Notes under the pieces: generated by a model | What the model was told of the DNA's origin: nothing | Seen by the model: the letters and a program-made list of their open reading frames with translations, nothing else | The model's database searches: none | Made by a program: the position numbers and the translations under genes | Part shown: positions 35,473-45,718 of the stretch, one piece after another | How positions within the stretch are numbered: the first letter of the stretch is position 1 | Layout of the letters: each line of letters opens with the position of its first letter | NCBI GenBank assembly: GCA_016929595.1 | Contig: JAFGIN010000220.1 | Coordinates: 1-64,000, forward strand | Length of the DNA: 64,000 bases | Source: Chitinispirillaceae bacterium | GTDB lineage: Bacteria; Fibrobacterota; Chitinivibrionia; Chitinivibrionales; Chitinispirillaceae | Reading direction: 5' to 3'

Positions 35473-36588
35473 TTAAGCAGTAATACCGGCAGTGCTGTAT
35501 TCTCTAATAAATATCTCGACATCTCTGAATGCTTCATCATCACTGACCTGCCGTGGAGGATGCTTACAGAAATACGATGAAGGAGAGTGAAGGATTCCAC
35601 CGATTCCGGCGTTCAGAGCGAGTTTACAGCATCGAATAGCATCAATAGCGACCCCAGCACTGTTAGGTGAATCTTCTACGGAGAGACGTAGTTCAATATT
35701 CATGGGGACATCCCCGAACAGTTTACCTTCCATTCGAATAAAACAGATTTTCTGATCATCTTGCCAGGGTACATAATCAGAAGGGCCAACATGAATATCT
35801 CTATTTTTTAAGCGCTGTGCAGTGACTGATTGAACAGCTTCTGTTTTGGAGACTTTTTTAGAACTGAGCCTGTCTCTGTTAAGCATATTTAAAAAATCGG
35901 TATTTCCACCAGTATTGAGCTGATAGGTTCTTTCGAGTTTAACACCACGTTTTTTAAATAGATCTGTCAAGGTTCGGTGTGTTATAGTAGCACCAAGCTG
36001 AGCCTTGATATCATCTCCGATAAGTGGAAGTTTTTTTTCTTTGAACTTATCTGCCCATTCAGGATTGCTAGCGATAAAAACCGGAATATTATTGACAAGG
36101 GCAACACCTGCATCAAGTGCGCACTGTGCATAGAACTTCGCCGCTTTTTCGGATCCGACTGGTAGATAATTCAACAGAATTTCTGTACCAGTTCCTTTAA
36201 GCGTTTTTACTATATCATCAGACGAAGATTCCGGAAGGTCACTTTTTAAAAAAGTATAATCATCTTCATAGTTTTTCATATGTTCCGAGATTCCATCAAG
36301 AATAGATCCCATGGATACTTTAACATTTGCCGGAGGCATATCCGGACAGAAGACTTTTGTACAGTTTGGCCTGGCAAAGATAGCTTCATGTACATCTTTA
36401 CCCACTTTCCTTTTATCGATATCGAATGCTGCAACAACCTCAATATCTGAAGGTAAGTATCCATCAATATCCCAGTGCATCAACCCTACAATATCCTCTG
36501 GGTCCCTGTTTTTGTAAAATTGAATCCCTTGCAAAAGAGAACTGGCACAGTTGCCAATTCCGACAACTGCAATCTTAATTTTTCTCAT
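35473..36588 (-). CDS. ino1: Inositol-1-phosphate (myo-inositol-3-phosphate) synthase
   Basis: 371 residues, the size of bacterial/archaeal enzymes. Converts glucose 6-phosphate to inositol phosphate with bound NAD. Visible: IAVVGIGNCASSLLQG (NAD binding), AAFDIDKRKVG, NYLPVGSEKAAKFYA, the catalytic-domain signatures IGDDIKAQLGATITHR, LNTGGNTDFLNM and KVSKTEAVQS, and VEDSPNSAGVAIDAIRCCK. The product may feed inositol phospholipids or compatible solutes. It is upstream of nothing obviously related; the oxidoreductase at 19955-20995 is too far away to link. Confidence 0.93.
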   Translation of the reverse strand: MRKIKIAVVGIGNCASSLLQGIQFYKNRDPEDIVGLMHWDIDGYLPSDIEVVAAFDIDKRKVGKDVHEAIFARPNCTKVFCPDMPPANVKVSMGSILDGISEHMKNYEDDYTFLKSDLPESSSDDIVKTLKGTGTEILLNYLPVGSEKAAKFYAQCALDAGVALVNNIPVFIASNPEWADKFKEKKLPLIGDDIKAQLGATITHRTLTDLFKKRGVKLERTYQLNTGGNTDFLNMLNRDRLSSKKVSKTEAVQSVTAQRLKNRDIHVGPSDYVPWQDDQKICFIRMEGKLFGDVPMNIELRLSVEDSPNSAGVAIDAIRCCKLALNAGIGGILHSPSSYFCKHPPRQVSDDEAFRDVEIFIREYSTAGITA

Positions 36589-36669
36589 AATTAACCATAA
36601 CCTGTTTAAAATTCAGCAATAAATTTACGTGTTATCTTTATTAAGCAATTGCTATGCCTGATACGATAT

Positions 36670-37641
36670 TCAGTATGGGTATGGGTTTGAGAGTCGAAGG
36701 ACACCATTATCAGTCGCATACCAGAGATTACCGCTTCCATCACGGTACATCTTCTGAACTGAAGCTGCAGGGATACCATGTTTTTTGGAATCTGTAATCC
36801 ATTCATCACCATTAAATTTGATGACACCTGCAGCATGGCCAACCCAGATGCGGCTTTGGGTATCAACCATGATGGATGTGATATCCGTAGCGATGTCCAT
36901 ATATACTTTCCATTTTCCATCGGTAAAGGCATTAACATCTTTTTCTCCGACAGCAGCCCACATTGTTTTTTGTCTTTTGTCCCATGCAAGCGCTTTTACA
37001 TCATTCCAGCTCATCCCTTTTTTCATATTCCAGACTGTCCAGGTTGAGCCGTTAAGTACTGAAACTCCCTTGCCTGTACCAACCCATATTCCACCTTTGG
37101 AATCAGCTGCGACAGCTTTTGTATTGTCACTGGAGAGTCCGTCTGCTGCAGTATATGTTTTCCAGGAACTACCATCAAATGAGGCAGCACCTTTAGCAGT
37201 TGCAATCCAGACTTTCCCATCAGGTGCGATCATAAGATCTCTGACATCATTATCGGGAAGACCATTTTCAGATGTATAATTGGTAAACTGTGTTCCACTT
37301 TTGACCGCGATGCCACCAGGACCGGCAACCCAGATTTTCCCATGTGCATCAGTAGCAACGGATACTATTCCAGTTCCCGGAATTTTACCCAGAGTTGGGA
37401 ATTTCTGAATGTCTTTCTGTTTTGTGCTTGAGGAGAAGAGCGCTTCTGCGGTTGCATACCAGAGGATGTCTTTGCTTATAGTAAATGCAGTAACCGGTGC
37501 ACCGGCTGAAAAAATTCTCCATTCTGTAGGTTTTTCATAGACGATCTCTTCTGCTTTAATATCTTTATCCTCATCTTCGTCCTGAGCATAAATGGCAACA
37601 GCAGCACAAACGAGAGACAATGTAATTAAACGTTTTACCAT
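36670..37641 (-). CDS. Exported beta-propeller protein (two-component-regulator propeller repeats)
   Basis: 323 residues: signal peptide (MVKRLITLSLVCAAVAIYAQ), short acidic spacer, then about six blades with the Reg_prop signature NDVRDLMIAPDGKVWIAT and relatives (TKAVAADSKGGIWVGT, ASVQKMYRDGSGNLWYAT). In Bacteroides-type hybrid two-component systems these propellers form the periplasmic glycan sensor, but no membrane or kinase domain is attached here. Excellent GGGGAGG site before the ATG. Probably a periplasmic or secreted binding protein. Confidence 0.82.
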   Translation of the reverse strand: MVKRLITLSLVCAAVAIYAQDEDEDKDIKAEEIVYEKPTEWRIFSAGAPVTAFTISKDILWYATAEALFSSSTKQKDIQKFPTLGKIPGTGIVSVATDAHGKIWVAGPGGIAVKSGTQFTNYTSENGLPDNDVRDLMIAPDGKVWIATAKGAASFDGSSWKTYTAADGLSSDNTKAVAADSKGGIWVGTGKGVSVLNGSTWTVWNMKKGMSWNDVKALAWDKRQKTMWAAVGEKDVNAFTDGKWKVYMDIATDITSIMVDTQSRIWVGHAAGVIKFNGDEWITDSKKHGIPAASVQKMYRDGSGNLWYATDNGVLRLSNPYPY

Positions 37642-37799
37642 GCTTTCCTCCCCTGGAATTCAAAATAGGTAAATAGCTTCAGGAAAATACCTGATAACAA
37701 GCTATCACATTAAAATTAAGTGCTATTTAAAAATAAGTGGGTTCAACGGTCAGGGGCAAACAAATTGAAGATAAAAAAAACTTATATATAAAACTGATA

Positions 37800-40013
37800 T
37801 TAGAAATTCATTTGTGTGGAATAATAGTTTTGTTTATATCCTGGAAAACGGCATAATTCCTGGTAAGACCAGTAATTACCCATCACCTTTTTTACATATC
37901 CCCGGGTTTCGGTGAACTCGATATCTTCTACAAAAAGATCATATTCTTCTTTTTTATTTCTGTCATACCATTTTTTTGCATTATGGGGGCCCGCATTGTA
38001 GCTGCAAAGAGCAAGTACATAGTTGTTTTTAAACTTGTCGAGCAGCTGTTTGAGATAAAAAGTACCAAGTTTGATATTGTATGAGGGGTTATAAAGGGAA
38101 TCCACAACATAAGGAATTTTTAAATCATCAGCAAGCTCTACTGCGGTGTATGGCATGATCTGCATTAACCCTATAGCTCCGGCCGGCGAGACTATAACGG
38201 GGTCAAAAATGCTCTCCTGGCGCATGACTGCACTAACCAGGTTTGGATTGATATCTTCCTGTTTTGCCCTGTCTGTTATAATATCTGAATAGAATGCAGG
38301 GTAAAGCAGCATGTATACTCCGACCGGCGCGGTTCTTCGATTCTCAAGAGGGATTCTCCAGGCAAGTCGCCTCATAATTCTAAATGCCGGTGCACTTGCT
38401 CCACAGGCTGAGTAGAATAGCCCTATTTTGAACTGGGAAAAAAGATCCTGAATATTCAGCGCTATTGCACCAAAGTAGTATTCAGCGAGATTGTGAAAAC
38501 CCAGTGATGCGCAAATCATGGCTCGCTGGTAATTGAGGCTGTCGGTTTTAGAAAACGTTGTACGCTGCTTGATGCTGATTGAATCAATCCAGTTGAGAGC
38601 AAAATCCATACTTGTTGTTGAGTCAAGATCCGGTGAATAATTTTTCTTATCAAGTGATGACAGGTAGGATCGTGAACGGAATGCATAATAGTCAAAAGGG
38701 TCGTAGTCTGAGACTTCTTTAAAATATTTCAGTGCTGAGGCATCATTATCTTTTGCAAGATAAGCTTTGCCTTTCCAGAAAGCTGCTGCCGGATAAAATG
38801 ATGAGGATGGGAATTTTTTAATAAACGATGTGAGAATGATAATCGTTGAATCATATTTTTCCATCCGGTAGTAGCACAAGGCATGTCGTAAGTAGGATTC
38901 CTCACGTCTGCTGCCCGATTTAAATTGCGTGTAGATTTTTTTGTAAAAATTAGCGGCAGCACTGAATTTACCTTTTAATTCTCTCTGCCATGCCTTGAGC
39001 CACAGTATTTCCTGGGTTTTACTGTGCTTCGGGAAATGCTGTATGTGCTTATTATACCAGCGTGATGACTCGAAAGAATTGTGTTTTTTCCTGTAACAAC
39101 GTGCAATATTCATTATGACTTCGGAATCAGGACCATAACGGGTGTAGTACTGCTTAAACAGTCGTGCTGCTTCATCAAAACGACTACGGGAATAGGCCAT
39201 TTTTGCATTGAAATTCAGTGCTCTGGATGCAAGCGTTTTACTGCCGTTTTTAATAACTTTTTGAAGCAACCGCTCAGCTATATCAAATTTTCCACATGCT
39301 GAAGCTTCCTGAGCTATTGTAAAGATTGCGGATAAACGTAAAGAATCCAACGGAACATTGTCAATAATATTCTCGATAGCTCTACAGAGGCTTCCAGCCT
39401 TGAATCTGATGGTATCAAAGAGTGTGTCGAGAGTTTTCCAGGATCCGGTGCTGATTATAGAGTCAATAATTGAAGCGGTGGTACTGGGCATCTGTGATGG
39501 CTGTGTATTTTGAAGCCATGTAAAAAAGGCAGTACTCCGGGAATCTCTTCTAAAAACTGAAGAGTCGGTATCATACAATTGCCTGAGTTTCTCGAATATA
39601 GATAGTTGATACTTTGAAGGTGATCCATCGGGAAGGGCATTTAGATAAGCATCTGTTGCGTTTGTCAGTTGGTTGCTTGAAGATTCCAGGTCGCCTATAA
39701 CATAAAATGCCAGTGGAGCCAGCAGTGAAGATTGCTGTGCGGCGAGTTTGAGATAGGGAAGCGCCGTCGAACGGTTGTTCAAGCGTGCATGGATTAGCCC
39801 CAGTTTTAAAAAATAAAAGGCGGTATCAACATCAAGAGAGTCCTGCTTCAGTATCTGAAGGGCCTGCTCGTAATTTGCGGCCCTGATAGCATCAGTGCCA
39901 TTCCACTCTATTGGAAAAATTTTCAAAGCCTCAACTGGAACTACTGCTGCAGTTTCTATGCTGAAAAGAAGTAACATAGTTCGAAGTAGGCGTAATGGGA
40001 TAGATAATTTCAT
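37800..40013 (-). CDS. Slt-type soluble lytic transglycosylase with TPR-like helices
   Basis: 737 residues. N-terminal hydrophobic signal (LRLLRTMLLLFSIETAAVV), a long helical solenoid of TPR-like repeats as in Slt70 (WNKHI-type, KGKFSAAANFYKKIYTQF, KAYLAKDNDASALKYF), then a C-terminal SLT domain. That domain shows the catalytic Glu in SAVMRQESIFDP, then SPAGAIGLMQIMPYTA and ALCSYNAGPHNAKKW, all diagnostic. It cleaves peptidoglycan glycan strands to 1,6-anhydromuropeptides in the periplasm. The ribosome site is weak. Confidence 0.92.
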   Translation of the reverse strand: MKLSIPLRLLRTMLLLFSIETAAVVPVEALKIFPIEWNGTDAIRAANYEQALQILKQDSLDVDTAFYFLKLGLIHARLNNRSTALPYLKLAAQQSSLLAPLAFYVIGDLESSSNQLTNATDAYLNALPDGSPSKYQLSIFEKLRQLYDTDSSVFRRDSRSTAFFTWLQNTQPSQMPSTTASIIDSIISTGSWKTLDTLFDTIRFKAGSLCRAIENIIDNVPLDSLRLSAIFTIAQEASACGKFDIAERLLQKVIKNGSKTLASRALNFNAKMAYSRSRFDEAARLFKQYYTRYGPDSEVIMNIARCYRKKHNSFESSRWYNKHIQHFPKHSKTQEILWLKAWQRELKGKFSAAANFYKKIYTQFKSGSRREESYLRHALCYYRMEKYDSTIIILTSFIKKFPSSSFYPAAAFWKGKAYLAKDNDASALKYFKEVSDYDPFDYYAFRSRSYLSSLDKKNYSPDLDSTTSMDFALNWIDSISIKQRTTFSKTDSLNYQRAMICASLGFHNLAEYYFGAIALNIQDLFSQFKIGLFYSACGASAPAFRIMRRLAWRIPLENRRTAPVGVYMLLYPAFYSDIITDRAKQEDINPNLVSAVMRQESIFDPVIVSPAGAIGLMQIMPYTAVELADDLKIPYVVDSLYNPSYNIKLGTFYLKQLLDKFKNNYVLALCSYNAGPHNAKKWYDRNKKEEYDLFVEDIEFTETRGYVKKVMGNYWSYQELCRFPGYKQNYYSTQMNF

Positions 40014-40530
40014 CTTTTACCAGAATCAGTTGGGATTTTAATGAGTTACTAATTTAAAACGACTGTTTCAACCTGAGCTTATCAGGCGCAGGTATCACCA
40101 TTTCCTGCAATTATCTGTCCTGTAATGCAGCTCGAAATCAGGAGTGCTAAACCGTGTTTAATTTGTAGTTGATTAAAACTAAACACTCGTCACGAGTGCA
40201 CCTGACCGGAACTGCTTTTCCAATCATTCTGCCGTCACCTGTGACCAATGGACATATTTCAGAATCTTTCATCTCAACCTATGCTATCGCAATTTAATAG
40301 AAAACAAGCGATTTATCTGGTAAAATAGTATCATGAACTCTGAGCTGCAAGTATTATCCGGCCGTTACCTTATCGATGTATTCGTAATTGTAAGCAATTG
40401 GTTGTTACAAAAGGATTCTAAAAGAATTAAATGTTTAACCTTTTTAAGTAACACTGAGAAGGTATTGCCGGGTAGCGTTTTTATGTACTTTAATCCTATC
40501 TGATTTTTTTTGTGGAAAGTGAGTGTAAGA
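40014..40530. other. Divergent intergenic stretch of 0.5 kb
   Basis: No gene seen. It holds a small perfect hairpin CACTCG-TCA-CGAGTG (40185-40199) and should contain the divergent promoters for the transglycosylase and cellulase genes, which I cannot place. Confidence 0.45.
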
Positions 40531-42561
40531 ATGAGTTTGCTGCAACAAGATTTCCTTAAGGTCTCTCTAACGTTATTAATCACAGTTTGTTCATCATCAG
40601 GAGATATTCACCTCAATCAGATCGGATATTATCCCGATGACAAAAAGATTGCAATTGCAGTCGGCCCGCAATCCGATTCTTTTTCAATTGCAGATGCGCA
40701 GACAAATTCAATTGTTTATACGGGAGGCTGTGTTTCGGGCGGGACCTGGGATGCATCAGAAGAGTCAACACAGGTAGCAGATTTTTCCAGTTTTGAGAAA
40801 CCGGGTAGTTACAGGATCAAAATTAAGGGGCATACCGACTCATCACCATTTCAAATTGGAGATAATATTCACAATGGAGTTCTGAAATCGGCAATAAAGG
40901 CGTACTATTTTAATCGTGCATCGATAGATCTGGAGAGTGCTTATGCAGGGAAATGGTCTCGTACTGCAGGGCATAGAGATACACAGGTAAAAGTGCACAG
41001 TTCTGCAGCATCAAAGAGCAGGCCCTCCGGAAGCTCTTTTTCCTCCCCTGGAGGCTGGTATGATGCCGGAGATTATGGTAAATATATAGTCAATTCAGGG
41101 ATTTCCACTTATACATTACTCCTGGCGTATACAGTTTTTAAGGATTTTTATGACACTCTTACGCTCAATATTCCCGAATCCTCCAATAGCATTCCGGATC
41201 TTCTTGATGAGATCATCTGGAATCTCCGTTGGATGCTTACTATGCAGGATGCTGATGGAGGAGTGTACCACAAATTGACGACGCTTCAGTTCAGCGGTGA
41301 TGTAATGCCAGCTCAGGATAGAGCAACACGGTATGTTTTCAGGAAAAGTACGGCTGCTACACTGGATTTTGCAGCTGTTACGGCCCAGGCATCAAGAATA
41401 CTGAGAACGTTTGAATCGAAGCTCCCCGGGCTTGCAGATAGTTGTTTACAGGCATCGCGCAGGGCATGGGCATGGGCACGTCAGAATCCGGGTGAGACAT
41501 TTGTTAATCCGCAGGATGTCAATACAGGACAATATGGTAACGAAAAGCTTGGTGATGAGTTCTACTGGGCCGGGACAGAGTTGTTCATTTCAACCAGAGA
41601 GGACAGCTTTTATACCATCGGAAAAGATATTTACAAGGAAGGAACGTTCGATCTGCCGGGATGGCCTGATGTCGCGACACTGGGTAACTATTCTTTGTTG
41701 ATTGAAAGAAATAATCTCACAGATGTTGTTAAAATAGATTCAATAGTTACCATCATTGATACACTTGCCAATCGATATGCTCAACGTTATCAAACAAATC
41801 CTTACCGGGTCACAATGGCCAAAAAAGAGTTTTACTGGGGAAGTAACGCAGTAGCGGCCAATCAGGGGATGTTACTACTGATTGGTTTTATGGTAAATGG
41901 AAAGAGTGTGTATAAAGATGCTGCAATTGGTGTGCTTGATTATCTTCTTGGCAGGAACCCCAATGCGTACTGTTTTGTAACTGGTGCGGGGGACAGACCT
42001 GTGATGAATATTCATCACAGGCCATCTGTTGCTGATGGTGTAATTGAACCCGTTCCAGGTTTTCTCTGTGGAGGGCCTAATGCTCAGCAGAATGAATTTC
42101 CTTCATGTGAAGAATGGAACGGGTGTCCGGAATACCCGTTTCCAAAAGGGGTGAAAGTGGCTATGTCGTATGTCGATCAGGCAGAGAGTTACGCATCCAA
42201 TGAAGTAGCGATCAACTGGAATGCACCGTTTGTTTTCCTGTGTGGTGGCTGTGAAGCGCTGCAGAAGACATCTTTTTCAGGGGTCAGGAAACCTCATCAT
42301 AAATCCGATGGTGTGATGCAGCCGTCAGTTTACTTTCGTAGAGCCGGTTCTTTTGCTATAGAGCTTCCTGATGGATACAATGGGTCTGCATCGATGATCG
42401 ACCTGCGGGGAAAAGTTCTTTTTCGTACAAACTTAACTGGAAACAGTTTTGTTACAATTTCCTCCGACAGAGTCAGGCGAACGGCGGTCATAGTACTGGA
42501 TGTACAGGACGCCCGGGAGAAGAAGCGCCGTTTTGTGTATAAAATTTTGAACGCGAAATGA
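40531..42561 (+). CDS. Glycoside hydrolase family 9 endoglucanase
   Basis: 676 residues from the ATG at 40531. A signal peptide ends near SSSG-D. Residues 25-110 form the Ig-like CelD_N module (IHLNQIGYYPDDKKIAIAV, GSYRIKI). Residues 115-580 form the GH9 barrel: GGWYDAGDYGKYIVN with catalytic-base aspartates 178/181, LLGRNPNAYCFVTGAG, NIHHRP (493-498), SYVDQ-AESYASNEVAINWNAP with D549 and the acid E558. It cleaves beta-1,4-glucan by inversion. The last 75 residues form a separate beta-rich, basic tail (MIDLRGKVLFRT, VIVLDV, RRFVYKIL) like T9SS-type sorting domains, so I infer secretion or surface attachment. A TTG at 40510 in the same frame is rejected. Confidence 0.94.
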   Translation: MSLLQQDFLKVSLTLLITVCSSSGDIHLNQIGYYPDDKKIAIAVGPQSDSFSIADAQTNSIVYTGGCVSGGTWDASEESTQVADFSSFEKPGSYRIKIKGHTDSSPFQIGDNIHNGVLKSAIKAYYFNRASIDLESAYAGKWSRTAGHRDTQVKVHSSAASKSRPSGSSFSSPGGWYDAGDYGKYIVNSGISTYTLLLAYTVFKDFYDTLTLNIPESSNSIPDLLDEIIWNLRWMLTMQDADGGVYHKLTTLQFSGDVMPAQDRATRYVFRKSTAATLDFAAVTAQASRILRTFESKLPGLADSCLQASRRAWAWARQNPGETFVNPQDVNTGQYGNEKLGDEFYWAGTELFISTREDSFYTIGKDIYKEGTFDLPGWPDVATLGNYSLLIERNNLTDVVKIDSIVTIIDTLANRYAQRYQTNPYRVTMAKKEFYWGSNAVAANQGMLLLIGFMVNGKSVYKDAAIGVLDYLLGRNPNAYCFVTGAGDRPVMNIHHRPSVADGVIEPVPGFLCGGPNAQQNEFPSCEEWNGCPEYPFPKGVKVAMSYVDQAESYASNEVAINWNAPFVFLCGGCEALQKTSFSGVRKPHHKSDGVMQPSVYFRRAGSFAIELPDGYNGSASMIDLRGKVLFRTNLTGNSFVTISSDRVRRTAVIVLDVQDAREKKRRFVYKILNAK

Positions 42562-42723
42562 TGGTGTCGGATAATTGCACGGAATAGTCAGTGCAGAAAG
42601 AGTCCCTGTTATTGGTGTGTCAGTAATGTACATATCGCCTGACTTTTCAACAGAATAGTAATGGCCTCACAATTATCAGCACTTTTTTTCGGTAGCAGAG
42701 TTATTGGGGGACGCTGTCGGTAT

Positions 42724-42771
42724 CGGAATCGGGATCGATCCTCAATTACTGTGCTTTCGATACCGATTCCG
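42724..42771. repeat. Inverted repeat between convergent genes
   Basis: CGGAATCGGGATCGA (42724-42738) pairs with TCGATACCGATTCCG (42757-42771), 14 of 15 matches, 18-base loop. No U-tract, so a terminator role for either neighbour is only possible. Confidence 0.6.
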
Positions 42772-42811
42772 AAATGAAATGAAAACCTGTGCATTGTACT
42801 AGTTAATAAGA

Positions 42812-43495
42812 CTATTCTACGGAAATATATTCCAGATTAGTTTTTATTTTATGATTGCCGCCGGAGATGTTAAGTGATACCTGGCTTCGCTTATTATTCC
42901 AGACTGTTTTGCAGGTAAGAAACCCGATGCTGATTGCAAATCCCCATCGTGAACGGTCGTTTTTATACATCTCATTTTTCCAGTTTCTGACATCGCTTAG
43001 TGGGGTTCCGTAAATGGGATTAAGATATCGTATCAAATTTTCATAATCTTTATAATATCGTGCCGGATCGGTATGATCCTGGCTGATCAGCAGTTCAGCC
43101 CTCTGCAGCCTGGATGTAATGAAGTAGTAGACAACTTTACATGTGTAGCCCAGAAAATCAGCTTCATATTCAAGCTGATTCAGGTTCTCTTTAAGCAATT
43201 TTGCTGATTCCCTGGTCTTAACATCTGATATGCTCATCCCCCAGCGTACTTTCCGGAAATCGTCCTCTTCACTGTTTTTAATGATGTCAACGAGGGTAAT
43301 TCTACTTTTTTCAGCTGTTGCTGTATCCGGGGTGAGGTTATCGGTGCTTGAAACCGGTGAAGTACCCCTGTCATCTTTAGTGACTTTGCGCCAGGTGCCA
43401 TTATCGTAAAGTAAAACCTTTTCTCCGCTTTCGGTTGTGGCGGTTTGCGGAGCACTAAAACACACTATTAACGGCAGAACATACTCAAAAATCAT
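42812..43495 (-). CDS. Exported protein of unknown function
   Basis: 227 residues from the ATG at 43495, which has GGAG upstream and begins a signal peptide (MIFEYVLPLIVCFSAPQ); in-frame Met codons farther upstream give no signal sequence. Next comes GEKVLLYDNGTWRKV, a short motif seen in many exported proteins of unknown function. A Ser/Thr-rich linker follows, then a C-terminal domain of about 150 residues (VRWGMSISDVKTRE, LGYTCKVVYYFI) resembling proteins that follow variation in substrate binding but not assignable. Convergent with the cellulase gene. Confidence 0.65.
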   Translation of the reverse strand: MIFEYVLPLIVCFSAPQTATTESGEKVLLYDNGTWRKVTKDDRGTSPVSSTDNLTPDTATAEKSRITLVDIIKNSEEDDFRKVRWGMSISDVKTRESAKLLKENLNQLEYEADFLGYTCKVVYYFITSRLQRAELLISQDHTDPARYYKDYENLIRYLNPIYGTPLSDVRNWKNEMYKNDRSRWGFAISIGFLTCKTVWNNKRSQVSLNISGGNHKIKTNLEYISVE

Positions 43496-43687
43496 AAAAA
43501 TCTCCGGGACTGGGAAATTTGAAACCTCGATTTCTAAAACAGGTATGTAAATTGTACACTTCATGAGCCCGAAATGCAACCGGGTATCAAATGCTGTTTC
43601 ATCATAGTTCACATATGGACATCCTGTTTTCCTTAACCTATATTGGAGTAGATTTTTTACTGAGACTTGTTTCGTTCAGGACTAATT

Positions 43688-45715
43688 ATGAGCACTAAGA
43701 GCTTCTTGGAGGAACTTAATACACAACAGAGGGATGCGGTTACATCAGAAAATGGACCCGTTCTGGTTGTAGCTGGTGCTGGAAGTGGAAAGACGAAAAC
43801 TCTTGCTTACCGTGTCGCATATCTGATTTCAAGGGGAGTACCAGCCGAGCGGATTCTACTTCTGACATTCACAAGGCGTGCTGCAAAAGAGATGCTCTCA
43901 CGTGCAGTTCAAGTGTTGAGTTCCGAAAATTTTATTTCAAATCAGGTATGGAGCGGCACGTTTCATTCTGTTGCCAACAGACTGCTGCGGATCTACGGGA
44001 AATCACTTGGTCTTGAACCCGAATTCACAATTATTGATCCTGCAGATGCTGAGGATATGCTTGATGTTATAAGACAAAAGAAAATTGATGTTGCAAAAAC
44101 AGGCCGTTTTCCTAAGAAGTCAACGTTGCTTTCAATTTACACGCGCAGGATGAATGCCGGTGAAGAGCTGGAGCTGATACTTAAGCGGGATTTTTCATGG
44201 TGTGAGAAATGGAAAGATGAGCTGAAAATAATTTTCAGAGAGTATACCGCTCAGAAGCAGACACGAAACGTCCTTGACTACGATGATCTGCTTCAATACT
44301 GGTTCTATCTGCTTCAGGATAAAACCGCTGCATCGATAATTGATAAAAAATTTGATCATGTTCTGGTTGATGAATATCAGGATCTCAATAATCTTCAGGC
44401 GGATATATTAAAGTTGATGCGTCAACAGAACAGAAATATTATGGCTGTAGGGGACGATGCACAGAGCATTTACAGTTTCAGGGCTGCATCAGTGAGGAAT
44501 ATGCTTGATTTCCCCAGTGTGTATCCGCAGACTCGTATTATAATGCTGGAGCAGAATTACCGTTCTGATGCTCCGATTCTTGAAACTACCAACACCCTGA
44601 TAGCATCAGCTCGAAACAGGTTTTCAAAACAGCTTTTTACCAGTAAACACGGCGGGGAGCTTCCACAGCTCATTACATGCAATGATGAGGATCATGAGGC
44701 TGATGAAGTTATCGGGCGGGTGCTTAAGCATTATGAGCAAGGAGTTGCTCTTCATGAACAGGCGGTTCTGTTCAGAGCAGCTTCTCACAGTGCAACACTT
44801 GAGATTGCACTGATGAAAAGGGATATACCTTTCATAAAGTATGGGGGTTTACGGTTTCTTGAGGCGGCACATGTCAAGGATTTTATTGCTTTTGTGCGTA
44901 CGGTGGAAAATATTAAGGATGAACCGGCATGGTTTCGTATTCTCAAGTTGTTTAAAGGCGTGGGACCTGCAAAGGCAGCTGCGATATTTGAACACCTCGC
45001 AAACAACCAGTTTTCACTTGACTCACTGGCAACTGCACCGGTAGACAAAAAAGTTCATTTTGAACTGCTCAACCTAAGGAAATTGCACCTTGATTTGAGA
45101 AATGGTTCCGGACTGGAGTGTGCCGTACAGCTTGAGCGGGTCGGAAGGTTTTATCAACCGCTTCTTCAGGAAAATTATGATAACGCTGATCCGCGTAAAA
45201 ATGATATAGAACATATTATTGAGATGTCGTCGCAATACCAGACGCGTTCACAGTTTCTCTCTGAATTGATGCTTGATCCACCCTCATCGACAAGCGATCT
45301 GGCAGGTGCTTCAAAAAAAGATGAAGATCATCTGGTGCTTTCGACAATTCATTCTGCAAAGGGTTGTGAATGGGACGCAGTATATGTGATTCATGCTGCT
45401 GATGGATGTATACCCTCGGATATGGCTACGCACAATGATGAGAGTATCGATGAAGAGCTTCGTTTAATGTATGTTGCTATGACCCGTGCAAGGAAAAATC
45501 TGTATGTGTTGTGGCCGATGCGTTTTTTTTCACGTCCGCAGGGATTTTCAGATCGTCACATCTATTCTCAATGTTCCCGTTTTTTTAAAAAGGATGTATG
45601 CGCGACCATGAAGTGTATCGCCGGCGATGATTCATCAGTGGTTATTGACAACCCCGAAGAGATGACAGGCGCACGCATCGATATTAAAACCAGGCTGAAG
45701 GATTTCTGGGATTAG
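43688..45715 (+). CDS. UvrD/PcrA-family superfamily 1 helicase
   Basis: 675 residues from the ATG at 43688 (AGGA upstream). All SF1A motifs are in order: Q-motif LNTQQRDAV, Walker A AGAGSGKT (29-36), LLLTFTRRAAKEM, Walker B region VDEYQDLN, GDDAQSIYSFRAA, EQNYRS, LSTIHSAKGCEWDAVYV and LRLMYVAMTRARKNLYV. An ATP-dependent 3'-5' DNA helicase for repair or replication restart. Whether it is the main UvrD or a paralogue cannot be told; it lacks a clear C-terminal Tudor-like extension. A perfect hairpin follows the stop directly. Confidence 0.95.
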   Translation: MSTKSFLEELNTQQRDAVTSENGPVLVVAGAGSGKTKTLAYRVAYLISRGVPAERILLLTFTRRAAKEMLSRAVQVLSSENFISNQVWSGTFHSVANRLLRIYGKSLGLEPEFTIIDPADAEDMLDVIRQKKIDVAKTGRFPKKSTLLSIYTRRMNAGEELELILKRDFSWCEKWKDELKIIFREYTAQKQTRNVLDYDDLLQYWFYLLQDKTAASIIDKKFDHVLVDEYQDLNNLQADILKLMRQQNRNIMAVGDDAQSIYSFRAASVRNMLDFPSVYPQTRIIMLEQNYRSDAPILETTNTLIASARNRFSKQLFTSKHGGELPQLITCNDEDHEADEVIGRVLKHYEQGVALHEQAVLFRAASHSATLEIALMKRDIPFIKYGGLRFLEAAHVKDFIAFVRTVENIKDEPAWFRILKLFKGVGPAKAAAIFEHLANNQFSLDSLATAPVDKKVHFELLNLRKLHLDLRNGSGLECAVQLERVGRFYQPLLQENYDNADPRKNDIEHIIEMSSQYQTRSQFLSELMLDPPSSTSDLAGASKKDEDHLVLSTIHSAKGCEWDAVYVIHAADGCIPSDMATHNDESIDEELRLMYVAMTRARKNLYVLWPMRFFSRPQGFSDRHIYSQCSRFFKKDVCATMKCIAGDDSSVVIDNPEEMTGARIDIKTRLKDFWD

Positions 45716-45718
45716 CAC

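Noticed and set aside
40185-40199. CIRCE-like heat-shock operator
   Set aside because: CACTCG-TCA-CGAGTG has a 3-base centre, whereas CIRCE is TTAGCACTC-N9-GAGTGCTAA, and no chaperone gene is adjacent.
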